A stretch of DNA of 64,000 nucleotides from Carallia brachiata (GCA_021464245.1 JADCRB010000160.1:558001-622000), one strand, 5' to 3'. Counted from the stretch's first letter, positions 42,405 through 55,905 are shown. Program-made: numbers and translations. Notes: generated by a model from the sequence alone, not told the origin.

Positions 42405-45400
42405 GGCACACAAATTTCTAAATTTTATAAATTGTAAGTATTAAAGTAAAGAAGAAATTATGTGAGAAGACAAGTAAAAAAGAGAAGAATTAAGAATACA
42501 AAAACATATGTAGTTTAGTCGTATTGTTAAATTTTGTAAATTATATCGTAGAGATTGTCTTGTATATAAGGCAATTATGTTGCTGTAATATTAGGACTCT
42601 AAATTGATATTGATCGTTTACTAGAATCATAGGTCGATTATATCCAAATATACAGATCTCCAATTAATCAATAAATGGCTAGTGAGACTTGATCACATTC
42701 ATATTTCTCTATAATGACATAATTCTATGACAATGAGTTTAATTTGGTGCATTTGAATTCGGCTTATCTGTTCAACTTGACTAAGACCAAATCGAAATTG
42801 CTAAAACAGTTGAGAACGGCTTGGATATAATTTGTTATTTAGGTCAATTGCATATGATGGTTTGATTACTTTTTCTAGTCATATATTTTCAATTATTTAT
42901 CCTTTATCTCTTTTTGATAATCTACTTCCTCGTTTTTATGTTTGGGTACTGATGGTTTCGCTATCTGGAAAGAAAAAACAAGACGTAAAAAAATTTTTTT
43001 AGTTCAAATAAATATAGTTCAAACCATCAAATCGACTGCATTACTTATAGCCGCTAATGACAATTTGACTTGTTTCACTTTTCTATTGGTTTGATCACAA
43101 TTTTAAAAATTTTCAAATCACTACTACCAATTAAATTTAAATGTAAAGATCAAATTGAAACTAACCAACGCACACCCTCACTTTAAATATCAACAATATT
43201 CTTACACTTAAGATTTGGCGCCATGACCAATAATTGAAAATATTACTACGAATGGCATTTTAACTTAATGGCTGTTGGCTACGATTGAACTAAGAAGTTT
43301 CTAGTTCTAAAGGTACCTTTTTTTTACCTCAGTTCTAAAGATACCTTTCACTTATTCCAAAAGGGGAAAAAAAAAAGGAAATAATTTCACAAGGGCTGTT
43401 TCAGTTAGTAACACCTTGCTTGGAAAAAAAAAAGGGTAATTGACAAATGGAGGTAAGGAAAATTAGAAGAGGAAAATTTTCTATTCTCTATGTGTTTAGA
43501 AAAGGGTAATGTAAGGATTGAAAATTATGAGACTTCGATTTGGAATGACTAAAAAGTAGGAGAAATATATGGAATATGTGTTATAATATCAATTTTGCAT
43601 TCTCAAAAATTAAAGTAAAAAAAACTATGAATAAAGTCATCAAAGTAATTATAACAGTCAATAAAATTAAAAAAGAAAAAATGGAAATGACTTGGTGCAG
43701 CCTTCTTTCCGCCATTTTTAGGGGGAAAGGTTTTTCCTCCCCACCTCCAAATCCTTCCATACAAACAAAAAAATTTCTCCTTTCCACCGACAAATCTTCT
43801 CCCTTAACACTAGATTCCTCCGTCTAAGTCAAGGCCAAAGGAGATGATTGTCTTCTCTTCTTCAAAGAGAATCACTCCTCAAATTAATGAGAAAGTTATT
43901 TGACTATGGGTTAAATTTATCGATGCAAACTGATAAATGAAGGTGCGCCTTTAAACTCTCCAAGAAAAAGTAATTAATTTTTTTAATATTTTTCAGAAAA
44001 ATGGGAAATAGGAGCTTGGATTTTGAATGGACCCCTAGGGGATGGTTTTCTGGTGATCTTTAAGGGATATCTAGACTCGTTTTGTTTGTAACTATGATGT
44101 TTAGGGGGTGTATTCATTTGATGATGAGGGTAAGGATTTTTATCATGTACTAATTTGGGCCACTTCTTGTATAGTATCTTTGAGAAAATATTGATGTGCT
44201 GAATTTTAGTGTTTCAATTGATATCTCGATTGACAAGAAGACTAATAATTTTGAAATAAAACTGATAATTTTTAAAATAGAAATTAACAGTTATTATTTT
44301 TACATTTCAAAAACTATCAGTTTTATTTTAAAATTATCAATTTTAGTTTCAATGGGACATCAATTGAAATACTAAAATTCAGGATTTGTATTAGTTCTCT
44401 ATCATCTTTTTAGGAACTTCTTAGCTTCAGGGGCCTTTGAATTAAATGACTTGCAGTTTAAAAAAATTAAAAAAAAAATAAAGACAAAGAAGATTGTGTT
44501 GGTCGCCTCATAAAGTATGCTAGGCCACTACATTTAATTCACCGTAGAGTAAACTTCATGATACTTAGTAAGAATCATTATTTTTCTCTTAAAGCTATAT
44601 AAGATCAACGTATGTTTAACCCTATCAAACACTATATTAACATATTAACTATTCAAACCTATGAATTGTATAATACAAATGAAATCCCTAAGTATAAGGT
44701 CTAATGGCAGAGCGCACAAAGTGATTTTGAGGAATTTCATCTATGTAAACTTTTGGTTATTAGCATGGTTCTAGTTGTTGCAATTCCTACTTCGAACTTA
44801 GTAATTCAATTGATACCATACACTCAATTCACATAAAATACTAAGTTTGCACTTACCTATGGCTAGTTTAGTGGTACGGGCGAACTTGCGATTGTATGAG
44901 TTTGGTGTGTAGTATTTAACTTCAGTTCTCCTAGAAATATTTCATGTTTTAACCTGCAATTGTAAATTATCATGCCAGCGACTTTAAGATTTGCTGGAAG
45001 AGATTATTCATCAAAAAAAAAAAAAAACTAAGGTGATCAATGACCAAGCATAAATTAGGATTTACACATCTTATAATTTTATATAAGTCACAGGCGGCAT
45101 ATTTTTTGGTGAAGTGGGCATACTCTCTCACACCCGTCCAGCGCCCGCGCTCGCGCCCGCGCCCCCCACCCTCGACCCCCACCAGGGCAATAAAAACCCC
45201 TTCAAAGGGTTTAATCCACCATGCTAAAGCGTGATAGCTAACTCTAACGCGATCGCAATTTAATCAGTTATATCACTAATAAGTAAATGTGTCAATTTTC
45301 AACCCAACCCAACAAGTGACTCCAAATTTGTCCAAAAAACTTTTGGCCTAAATTCATTCCAAAAATTGTTTGACTCAAAATGATCTAAAATTTTAAGCTG

Positions 45401-46310
45401 AAATCTGACACGACCCACGACTCCACTTTTTTTGGCCTTAAAAGAACAAAAAAAAAAGTAAAATAAATTATTATAACATTTGAATTATATATTTTATTTT
45501 AGAAGAACATAGATTCTACTATGTTTATTACACATCTTATGCATTGATATTGGTATTTTAAGTTTAAGTTGTGTAGTTAAGCAATTTCACATTCGAAGTA
45601 AGAGAGGGAAGTAAGTAACATATAAATAGCAAGAATTATAAATCTAATATTTTTTGATTGAGATGTGATATTAAACTTATTTATCTATTGTTTGCTTGTA
45701 AGTTGAGATGTGGTGTAAAGTTTTTGTTTTACATCTTAATCATCGATGTTGGTATGTTAAGTATAAGTTATGTAGTTAAGCAATCTTATATTCGAAGTGA
45801 GAGAGGGAACTAAGTAACATGTAAGTGACAAAAACTATAAATCTAATGTTTTAAAATTTTTTGTTGAGATGTGACATGTGGTGTCAAATCCACTTATATG
45901 TTGTTTACTTGGACTTAAATCAGACTTTTATTCAAAATATTTTTATATTTTTATTTTGAATATATATATATATATATTTAAAATTCTTGAATTATTTTTC
46001 GATATTATAATTTTTTTGTTGGATTTTAAAAATTTTTTACAACTTTCTTCAAATTTTCTAAATAATCAAAATTTTATATAAAGGTGTGCCACGTTATCAA
46101 AAATAATGACGGGGTCAAATCGAGGGTAAATCTAGAACTGACTGGAGCAAGAAGTGATCCAAAAAAAAGTTAGCCCCAAAATAACTTGAATTCAGAATGA
46201 TCTTATCAAGTGACTCATTTTGACACCTCTACAAATATAAATCGATAATGGCCCACATGAACTTGCAAAACTTGAAAAAAATAGATTGCACATTAACGAT
46301 CAATTGTCCA
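42405..46310. other. Duplicated upstream flank of oxygenase copy 1
   Basis: No gene. Much of it aligns with 58719-61070: for example GATTTGGCGCCATGACCAATAATTGAAA (43214-43241, counterpart near 59457), the segment near 43870-43960 (59640-59710) and 44740-44950 (60670-60990). It is longer than its counterpart because of insertions, including about 400 bp at 43420-43830 and the MITE at 44199. Confidence 0.6.
44199..44382. mobile_element. MITE-like inverted-repeat element
   Basis: The left end CTGAATTTTAGTGTTTCAAT is repeated in inverse at the right end (ATTGAAATACTAAAATTCAG). The arms keep pairing inward for about 80 bp. It has no coding capacity. Related but less regular sequence is near 52560-52720. 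Confidence 0.75.
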
Positions 46311-46324
46311 ATCCTCGCTATGGT

Positions 46325-47165
46325 TGTGTATTAATATGAAATATGATGATAACTAATAAGATGTCTATTAGACAACCACATTGGAAAGCACATACGCCGA
46401 AAACCAGAGAAGCACTTACGGCATGAGTGACATAATATATATTATCCAATTACGTATAAGACAGGCATGTGTAACAGGCCTAGGGATATCTTCCTTTAAA
46501 CCATACGTTCTCTTGGTTTCTTGATGAGATTGCACACAATTATTTAGCCAATCAACATATATTTTTCTATCAATTTAGGCAATGAATGTAGCGAATCAAT
46601 TATTGGATAAGTTTGGTCTACTCTGTATGTATACACTGAACCAAAAAAAAAAAAAAAAAAAAAGATAGATTGACACTCTCTTCGACAATCTCTTCGACAA
46701 GTTTAATTCTTTAATAAATAACAAATGGCATCTTTCTAATAATTTTTCTTTAATTAATGCCTACTTGCTTCCTCAGGCATCGATGTTTTAAGCCACGTGC
46801 ATAGTGGAAAATTTTATGTAGTAAGTTGATAAGTGTGGGGGTTGACAATCCGATTTTTTATGTGTCCTTTTATTTCTTATATGCAATAAGAACACGTTTT
46901 GGAATATGACATCCAAATAACTTAATAAAAAATCCTTTGTATGAAAACGTCATCAATGATGACAACCTTCCGCAAACTGAAACTCCAGGTAATTAAGTGC
47001 ATGAACAATACTTGAACTAGAAGGACAATTGGTGACTCTTCAAATAGTGGAAACTATAATACGATTTTGGACGTGGGAACATTCATGGTTCTCAATCATG
47101 TAAATTTCTTGTGTTTTTTCTTTTTCTTTGCTTTTGTCTTTTTTTTTTTTTTTAATATTCTGTTT
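46325..47165. repeat. G-box segment repeat, copy 1
   Basis: This segment occurs four times. Shared marks are GATAACTAATAAGATGTC, ACGGCATGAGTGACATAATAT, TTAGCCAATCAA, GAGGCATCGAT, AAGCCACGTG (G-box 46794-46799), AATAAGAACACGTTTT and AAAACGTCATCAATGATGAC. It lies about 4 kb upstream of oxygenase copy 1. I cannot tell whether it is an upstream regulatory region or a piece of an old transposon. Confidence 0.75.
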
Positions 47166-47557
47166 TCCAACATCTGGTATTAAAACTTTGGTTCTAAAGG
47201 GCCAAACAGATAGTATAATCTATTCAACCATAAGTTATAGTTTATAATAGTCTTACTAACAATTGTTGGTCCGAGTAAAAAAAGATACATTTTCTTTAAA
47301 TAAAATCTCAAGTTCAAGTTTTGTGGAAGAAAAAAACAACGCGGAGAGAGCTTTTTTCTACAAAAGGTCCGACAGAAATTCAAACTGAATTAATCGGAAT
47401 CTAATATAATTTTTAAATATTGAGATATGCAACAAAAAAAAAAACTGTTAAAATAGCCTTTTATTTATTATACTTCTATGGGTCTTCATTTGAGAAGATT
47501 GAGAGTTACAACTTTCAAGTTAAGTTTACAAGCTTTCATCTTTTATGGCTTGTTTAC

Positions 47558-47656
47558 AACTTTTTTTTTTTTTGAAACAACAAAAAACTATATCGCTGGT
47601 ATGTGGGTTATCGCATTTATAAGCCGAAACCGGGGGTTACCCGTTGGCTTGTTTAC
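47558..47656 (-). mobile_element. Short retroposon (SINE-like) with target duplication
   Basis: A T run (47561-47573) followed by about 70 bp is flanked by TGGCTTGTTTAC on both sides (47546-47557 and 47645-47656). The homologous segment at 55332-55343 has the single site TGGCTTGGTTAC and no insert. The poly-T means the element is inserted with its A-tail on the - strand. A related sequence is at 53041-53120. Confidence 0.75.
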
Positions 47657-48060
47657 GATTTCAAACAAATAACTTAATTAAATTCTGTGAGGAAGCCGGA
47701 TGATCAAATTAATTCAAAACATTCAATTTAAGGTCCTATCCAAAATAGTAGGCGTGACTCAAGGAGAATCTCCCACTCGAGGTAAGTAAGACTGTCTAAA
47801 GTGATATGCTGGTGCATAATCCCTCTCACGTTCATTGGCAAGCACCTTCTAAACCACCCCATTCATATAAAAGAGAAGGGAAGGTGCTTATGTATTCTCA
47901 TAACCCCTGCAAAATTTACCCATCTATACCCCAGAGTTAATCTCCTATCGTGCCATCACGCCGCAGAACGAGAACTCGTGTGGAACTTTTTATTTCTATT
48001 TTTGGTATAACGGCGGTGGAACATAAAAAAAGTACGGTCGGGTAACATAAGGGCCGGAAG

Positions 48061-48275
48061 TGTCAATGGAATAATGGAATAACCTCAATATCATTCTTTC
48101 TATAATCTATCCAGTTGTTGTTTTCTATTGTTATTAGGTTGTTGTGAATTCTTGTTAGCCAATTCCGCTCTTTTCCTACAATTGAGCATATGGCCGTGTG
48201 TATAATAATTGGACAGCAAGTGTATTATTTGACGTATATGAATGAATAAAGCTTCTCCCTTTTTAAACTTTAACA
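48061..48275 (+). repeat. 5' LTR of miniature copia element
   Basis: It starts TGTCAATGG and ends TTTAACA. It matches 49081-49287 throughout except for an extra TGGAATAA-type repeat near its start. Confidence 0.9.
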
Positions 48276-48315
48276 TGGTATCAGAGCTTTTAAGGCCTTA
48301 ACATGGTATCAGAGT
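48276..48315 (+). other. Primer binding site, duplicated
   Basis: TGGTATCAGAGC (48276-48287) directly follows the LTR. TAACATGGTATCAGAGTG repeats the LTR end plus primer site about 27 bases later. Confidence 0.85.
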
Positions 48316-48441
48316 GAGTAAAAATCAACAATCACTAAGTCTGATCCACTAAAATCATCCCCTCTTCAAAAGGCAGCCGGTGCCCTTTTTCCAAATGTAG
48401 AATTGTATCGTTGAGTAGTGGGGGCCTAACAATATATAACG

Positions 48442-49075
48442 ATGACTCGTCTAGATATCGCCTTTAGTGTTAACTGGCTTTGTCAGTTTATGCACCAACC
48501 TAGTGATGAGCATTGGAAGGCTGTGAAATGTCTTCTACGGTATCTGAAAGGTACCATAACTTATGGACTACTTTTCTCTGAAGAGTCTTCTATTTCTTTG
48601 CGTTGCTTTAGCGACAATGATTGGGATGGTTTTCCTGATGATTGACGCTCTACCAATGGCTATGCTATTTATCTTGGGTCATCTCTTATTTCTTGGATAT
48701 CTCGGAAATAATCCACTGTTGCTAGATTGTCGACTGAAAGTGAATATAAAGCTCTTGCTAATGCTACTTCTAAGCTTTTGTGGTTACAATCTTTATTATA
48801 GGAGCTCAGGGTCTCCTTGGTAACATGTCTAGTTTTGTGGTGTGACAATATTGGAGCAATATATCTCACTACTAACCTGGTTTTTCATGCTCGGACAAAG
48901 CATATAGAGATTGATTTTCACTTTTTCCGCGAGCAGGTTTCTGCAAGCATTTTGCACGTGCGTTTTGTTTCTACTACTGATCAACTTGCAGATATTTTCA
49001 CTAAGCCGCTGTCCACTCCTCGTTCTGTTTTTCTGTGTGACAAGCTTCGACTTCTTCCTTGTCCATCGGCTTGCA
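48442..49075 (+). pseudogene. Copia RNase H fragment
   Basis: MTRLDIAFSVNWLCQFMHQP is the end of RT. CFSDNDWDGFPDD holds the first RNase H aspartate, STESEYKALANATSKLLWLQ the glutamate, [14 protein letters not shown] the next aspartate, and [14 protein letters not shown] the end block. The tail [13 protein letters not shown] is typical of the copia pol C-terminus. One frameshift near 48630 and a stop at 48799 interrupt it. Confidence 0.9.
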
Positions 49076-49080
49076 GGGGG

Positions 49081-49287
49081 TGTGAACGGAATAACCTCAA
49101 TCTCATTCTTTCTATAATCTATCCGGTTGTTGTTTTCTATTGTTATCAGGTTGTCGTGAATTTTTGTTAGCCAGTTCTGCTCTTCTCCTACAATTGAGCA
49201 TATAGCCGTGTATATAATAATTGGACAGCATGTGTATTATGTGACATATATGAATGAATAAAGCTTCTCCTTCTTTAAACTTTAAAA
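49081..49287 (+). repeat. 3' LTR of miniature copia element
   Basis: It starts TGTGAACGGAATAACC just after the polypurine tract and ends TTTAAAA. 207 bp. Confidence 0.9.
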
Positions 49288-49292
49288 GGAAG

Positions 49293-51164
49293 TACGGTAA
49301 ACCCGGCCAAAATATGACACCCGAAGTGTAATTTTCGTTTTCTATGAATGGTATCATAAAGTTAAATTGGCTAATTGGCTGATTGGCAATTAATATGTAT
49401 TATGAAAATGAATTATTATAATTTGACTGTTACGGTGGCAATACTGATAATTATTTAGCAATAATGGCATAAGGAATGACAATTTTTTAGAGGAACTGAA
49501 GTAATTTTTGTTTCAATTATAATAGTTATTTGCCATAGTTCTTTACAAATGATGATCACTGATCAACCGATATGAGTTTTTATCCTTCCTTTTTTTGGCC
49601 TTTTTTTTTCTTCTTGACTTTTTCACATTGTTTGAAAGAAACAAAACAATCGGAAACTCAATTATAATAGGTAAGGATTCAATTTCAGGCAATTATTATT
49701 TAATAAACAGCAAATATTATTACAAATCGTTGGTAAGAATAGTTGCTGCTTCACATTTTAGACTTGAGTGTAATTTTCAAACAATACAACCAGAAACTCA
49801 TTTAAATGAGAAGAGTTAAATAAGATTAATGGGATTGTCGGTTACTCATATGCAAAAAAGCCAAGTGCTTGGAATACCGTAAATACCCAATTCATACTGT
49901 TAAGGCAAATTAGTTCATTGGCTAATTGTCAATTAATAGGTATTATGTGGAGGAAATATCATAATTCGACTATTATCCCAGTAATAATGGTCATTATTTA
50001 GCAATAATGACATAAATATGGAGAGGAATGTACTTAATATTTTAATTAACGTTGATAGTTATTTGTCATGGTAATCATTATTATTTTTTGACTTGAAATC
50101 AAAAAATAACCCAATCAACTAAGTAGACTCCCTTGCTTTATTCTATTTGACATTAATTTATTAGTTAATTTATAATTTTCTCAATACTTTAATAGAATTA
50201 AGATTTTAACGTTTATCTTATTTACGTCATTACGATCTAACATTTATAGTAATTTACTAAATTCATGTTAATAATTATTCATATATATCTAAAATTTGTG
50301 CAACGCGAATACTCATATATATATATAATACTCATAAATTACCATTATCACTTTGTATAACACGTGGGATGAAAAAACAATAGAACTTGACAGATGATGC
50401 CTGCACATCCTCCACAATTTGACCCAAAGTCGAACCCTCTCTGTTGTGAAAGGAACAACTTAATTGTATGACGATAAAAATTTCAGACTCGACAAGAACG
50501 AAAAAGTTAGCTAGATGAGGAAGGACGTGCGGGGGGGGAGAAAAAGAGAGAATGGGAAGAGAGGATTCTATGGTAGGATTCATGATACGTCTCGCTCACT
50601 TTTTATTATTTTTTTAAATATATACTTTGTGTATAATGGGTAATTTTGATGTAGGATAGGGATTCCTTAAATGTTAAGTGTATAAGAGTTAAATTTAATG
50701 TGCATTAAGTGTCATGTCTATAATTATTAAGATTATTGTTCAACGAACTTAAACATGATGTATAATAAAAATGAATTAAAAAAATAATAAAAAATAAAAA
50801 GACTGGGATACCTTCGGTCCCAATACCCCGTCTATGTATCAAGGCTCCGACACAAATACACGAAAAAGCTAACTTGATTGCCTTTCGTAACAGCATCCGG
50901 ATTGCTATTAATTAGCTCCCAGATATCAACACAAAATACACCTAGATAACAAGTTGATCGTAAAGAAATACATGCCGGCATGTCCGAATAATCCCAGAAA
51001 ATACAGCCTGCCGTGTCAATAATGCCCCTAAAAAATGCTGCACTTTGACAATTCCTTCTGCTAGTGGCCATCAGCGCTTGCTTCGGCTCATAACTTTGAT
51101 CTAAAGAGATTAGAGGCAGCAGTTGTGCGTTGTAGTCGTGATAAAGCGGTGGTGCCTTGTAGTC
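49293..51164. other. AT-rich spacer
   Basis: No gene seen. A pair of related segments (49370-49560 and 49910-50080: GCTAATTG, CAATTAATA, GGTATTATG, TAGCAATAATG) suggests a local duplication. A short ORF at 50832-51197 has no recognisable domain. Confidence 0.45.
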
Positions 51165-52160
51165 ATGCTCTCTTGGTTTCTTGATAATAATCCACACAAT
51201 AATTTAGCCAATCAATTTATATGTTTCTATCTTTGTACTATATAAGAGGAATTACTGGGTAAATTTGTTCTTCTCTGTATGCGTACACTGGAACCTATTA
51301 AACTGTATATATAATACGTCAATATTCAATGTTATAAGTTAGCTATCACATAACTTGTTGGGTTATAAAAAAAAAAAAGATAGAATAACAGTCTCTTCTT
51401 CGATAAGTTCAATTTATTAATATGTAATAAATTGGACTAATCTAATAATTTCTCTTCAATTAATGATGACTTGTTTCATGAGGCATCGAGTTTTAAGCCA
51501 CGTGCATGGTGGAAAAGTTCGTGTAGCAACTAGCAAGTTGATAAATGTGGGGTTGGACAACTTGATTTTTTTTTTTAACTACAAAAAAAATCTATCGTAA
51601 ATATTATCAAATCTGTGAGTTGAAATTACAGTAATTCTTATTTATTGTGTCTCATTTAACTATTTTTAAATGATAGACCTAACACTCGAATATTGTTAAG
51701 TCTAATAGATATTTTTTATGTCTGACTACGGTATTAATAAATTATGAATCTCAAACTGTACTTCTGCATAAATCCTATTTTTTTGGGATGGGCGACAGCA
51801 CAATGACTTAAACTCGAGTCGTTGTGAAAAAAAATTTGTAAAAGTACTATTAAAATATCACTTTAAGTGGTAACAACATAATTTTAGAGGTTCTTTTTAT
51901 TATTTCTTTATATATATATATATATATAAAGCACAGCTGGTTTAAACATTGTCGACCGTTAATCCTGCATTGACTTTGCCACTAAACTACAAGCAAGGTG
52001 GCTTTTTATTATTTCTTGCATGCAATAAGAACACGTTTTTGAATAAGACATGCAAATAACTTTAAGAAAAGTCCTTTGCAAGAAAACGTCAACAATGATG
52101 ACGACCTTCGAAACTAATTGAAACTCCGGCTAAATTAAGTGGATGAGCAATGCTTCAGGG
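51165..52160. repeat. G-box segment repeat, copy 2
   Basis: It shares the marks of copy 1, with G-box at 51499-51504 (GAGGCATCGAGTTTTAAGCC, then CACGTG). About 350 bp of extra sequence (51580-51990) separates the G-box half from the AACACGTTTTTGAATAAGAC half. No oxygenase gene lies next to it. Confidence 0.7.
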
Positions 52161-54394
52161 AGTGTTTGGTTTTGCATTTGCATTTGAGAGTTCTTGTCAT
52201 TGTTATTCTTTTAAAAAATATGACATTAAGCGTTTGATTAAATTTTATAAAAATTGTTGATTGTTGATAAATATTTTAAAAAATAATAAATATAATAAAT
52301 AAATATTATTGACAGTATGTTAACAAATATAAAATCAAGAATTTGAATTATTAATTTTTTTTAACTGCTTCTTCTTCTACAATCAGTTGATTTAGTTATA
52401 AAAAAGTTAAAAAAAGAAAAAAAATTCTCTAGGCTATTTTTACCTTTAAAATATACAATTACAAATTTACCCATACTGCAGCCCAAAAACGAGAAGCACT
52501 AACACCGCACGGCATATGCAAATGGGGAGGCGGCAGTCATAATTTTTCTAAGAATGCAATTAGGTATCTCAGGGATTATATATCGGGATTTTATCTCGAG
52601 TGAAATTATAACTGTTATTTTTAAAATTGTGACTAATATTTTTGAAATGTAAAAAAAAAATAACTGTTTCAAAATAATAATTTTAATTCCATTCGAAACA
52701 AAAATTGACATACCAAATGCTGGTACACCAACATTTACTTTTTTTGTAACTTTAGTTCTTCTACGTGAACACTAAAATAATTAATTAAGTAATATTAATT
52801 TATTTATAATTAAAAACATACAGGGCAATAATAAAACATTATTTGCCAAAAAAATATTTATTAGAAGTTACAGTTCATCTTCAAATTACGTATTTAATAA
52901 ACTTTTATTTATAAAAATATAAGATATATTTTTATAAAACTAATTTAGATTAATTAGAAAAAAAAATCATTTGTTATAATAAAATAGTAATTGAATGTTT
53001 AAAATTGTCATTTTATTATTTAACCAGTAACAATTAATTTCTTTTTTTTGAACAAAAAAAATGTATCACAGTATGTTGGTCATCGCACCGGTAAGTCAAA
53101 ATTAGGAGTCATTGATTGATATTCTCATTCAATCTCCCATGTAAGAAGGACTCATCACCACAGTACTGTTGATCCTGAATGAGTCTCTCCCAAGCTCGAT
53201 TGTAGTGTTAACGAGTTTGAAATTTAACATTATGTTCACACTTAAATCGTTTTTAATTTGGAAGACACACTAATACAAAAATTCGAATCTATGTCAAACA
53301 CAATCCTTAAACCAATGAAGGTTTGCTCTTTTTTTTGATCTTTAATCCCATGGTTGCTAATCGATTCATGATTTTTGAGCGCTACATGTTCAGATGTGTT
53401 TATAAACCTGTACATAGCATCTATTATAGGATAATTTATACTAGAAAAGCATCCATTAGATAGAATACAAATATATGTCCTGATGTTTAATATTTTGATT
53501 AGTATTATGAATATAATAAAATTTATAATTTTTTCAACAAATTTGATAGTTCTCATAATAAAAGTAAAAATTTTTTATTATAAAAATTATCAATATTTTC
53601 ATAAAATTTATCAATCTTATTTTCATTTAAAACAATAATCAAGATTCTAAAAAACGGCACCCAAGCATTTTCTCTATCAAACAAGCATCAATAGGTCTAC
53701 TCTAGCGGTCTACGTTCGTGCTGTTTTGCCCACTGGAAACAGGTGCAAAAAGAAGTTAGTCCCAGTCTGTCTCTTTTCTATTTACTAAGGTTATATAGGG
53801 ACCTCGATATAGGACAGGTACAGGTTGTTTTCTTATTCTTCCACTGAGCTCCACAAGGTATAACAGAACTCATTCCCGCACCTACACGAATCTCCTCCAA
53901 CATGATTGAGTCTAGGGAAGGATTTTTAAAAAGCAATTGTTCCTAATACTCCAGCCTGTGATGTATAGGTCGAAATAGAGTAACTCTTATTGGTCCACCC
54001 AAGCTTGCCTCTTAAATCACTTCTCTTTATTATTTTTGACTAATCACACACAATATGTCCTTTGTTCTCACCTAGAAGAAAATACAAAATAAAATAACAT
54101 ACAAAATAAGATAATAGAAAAGATAGGTGGACGGATTTGGTGGACGAGGAATAGAAAGAAAAATTTATTTGTGCAACCAGTTAGTTTATTTATATAACAA
54201 AACATTAAATTATTGAAACAAAATTTGAAAATATTTTTTCCTATATTTTTTCGTTGTAGAAATTAAGTATCTTATTACACAAATAAATGAGCTGATTGCA
54301 CAAAAAAAATTTCTCCATCTATTCTCCATTCACCAAATCCCGTCCACGTAACAGTGCTCGCTAAGGTCGTGTATGAATAAGAAGTTTGATGAAA
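52161..54394. other. AT-rich spacer with short retroposon relative
   Basis: No gene seen. 53041-53120 resembles the short retroposon at 47558 (T run, GAACAAAAAAAATGTAT, ATGTTGGTCATCGCA). 52560-52720 is partly self-complementary. Confidence 0.45.
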
Positions 54395-55160
54395 AACAAT
54401 AAGATGTCTATTACACAACCAAGTGGGCATCAATTCAAAAACCAAAGAGGTACTGACGGCATAAGTGACATAATATGGTCCAATTACATCTAAGACAGGC
54501 ATTTGTTGAAGGATACATATCTTGTAAGAATACATCTTCCTTTAAACCTTACGTTCCCTCAGTTTCTTGATAATAATGAGAACAATAATTTAGCCAATCA
54601 ATTTATATTGTTCTATCAATTTAACCAATCAATTACTGGATAAATTTGGTCGACTCTGTATGCAAGCACTAAACCTACCAACTGTAAGGAAAAAAAAAGG
54701 ATGGATTAAAACTCTCTTTGATAAGTCCAATTCATAATAAGTAATAAATGGGATCTATCAGATATTTTCTCTTTAATTAATGCTTACGTGCTTCTTGAGG
54801 CATCGATTTTTAAGCCACGTGAATAGTGGAAAATTTTATGCAGCAAGTTGTCAAATATGGGGTTTGATAGCATAGTTGGTAGATGTGTCTTTTTACTTGT
54901 TATATGCAATAAGAACACGTTTTTGAGTAAGACGTGCAAATAGCTTAATCAAAATGAAAACGTCATCAATGTTGAAAACCTTCGACAAACTAAAATTCTT
55001 GCTAATAAAGTGGATGAGGACTTAAACCAATTATATAATTTGCAACTCTTAAAATAGTAAAATTCTAGTGCGATTGTAGATGTAGAAATATTCAGGTTCC
55101 TGAGCAATGTAAATTTACTTGTTTTCTTGTAATTTTTTGTTTTTTTTTCGAATATGTTGT
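54395..55160. repeat. G-box segment repeat, copy 3
   Basis: It shares the marks of copy 1, with G-box at 54816-54821. The homology with copy 1 continues beyond 55160 to about 55450 (counterpart 47170-47760), where copy 1 has the retroposon insertion. Confidence 0.75.
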
Positions 55161-55905
55161 TTTCTAACATTAGTACCAGAGCTCTAGTTGTGAGGGGGCA
55201 AAAAAGGTAGTATGATCGACTAGACGCTAAGTTATATCATTAAAATAGCATTTTGTTTCTTCTATAATTCTGTCGGTCTTCATTTGAGATTGAAAGTCGC
55301 AAAATTTTGCAGTTCAAGTTTTCATCTTTTATGGCTTGGTTACATTTTTAAACAAATAATCCCTACCCAGTACTACAAAGAAGCTGGATGATGAATTAAA
55401 TTCAAAACGTTTAATTCAAGCTCTTGGCCCCAAATAGCGGGTGCGACTAAAATTGTTTTGTTCCTTTTTTTTTTTTTTAAGCACAAAAGTACAATCTTAC
55501 CTCTTGAGGAATCTTGAATAAGATTACTGTCTTAGGGCAAATCCCTTGAATTACCTATATATTTGGCTCACAGAGTAGACATATCTATTTTCATATCATC
55601 TTTTCTGTTAAGTAGGGCCACGTGGCATATGCAATATACACTATGTTAAATTACACTTGCCACGTCAGATTAAAATGCTGATGTGGCAAGTCAATAATTT
55701 AAAAATAAATAAAAATTTTGTCTAAATTTTTTTTTTTTTCAAATGCTTTAGAAATTTCATAAAACAAATAATAATTTCTATATCAGAAAACCCAAAAATC
55801 TCCCATTGTCTACCCAAAAGCCCAAAAATATTATCCTTTCCTTTCTTCCGTCCATTTTCCGCGGAGTATTTCAGAAAACCCAGTTGAGATTGGCTTGTGG
55901 CGTAG

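Larger units (their letters stand above)
48061..49287 (+). mobile_element. Miniature Ty1/copia element with perfect target duplication
   Basis: Short LTRs (48061-48275 and 49081-49287), a primer site, a polypurine tract (GCAGGGGG) and only about 800 bp of interior. GGAAG flanks both ends (48056-48060 and 49288-49292). Only the end of pol (RNase H) is left inside, so the element moved, if at all, with helper proteins, or was trimmed after insertion. Confidence 0.92.

Noticed and set aside
43576..43827. Opposed short ORFs upstream of oxygenase copy 1
   Set aside because: They lie in an insertion absent from the copy 2 flank, with no domain match I can name.
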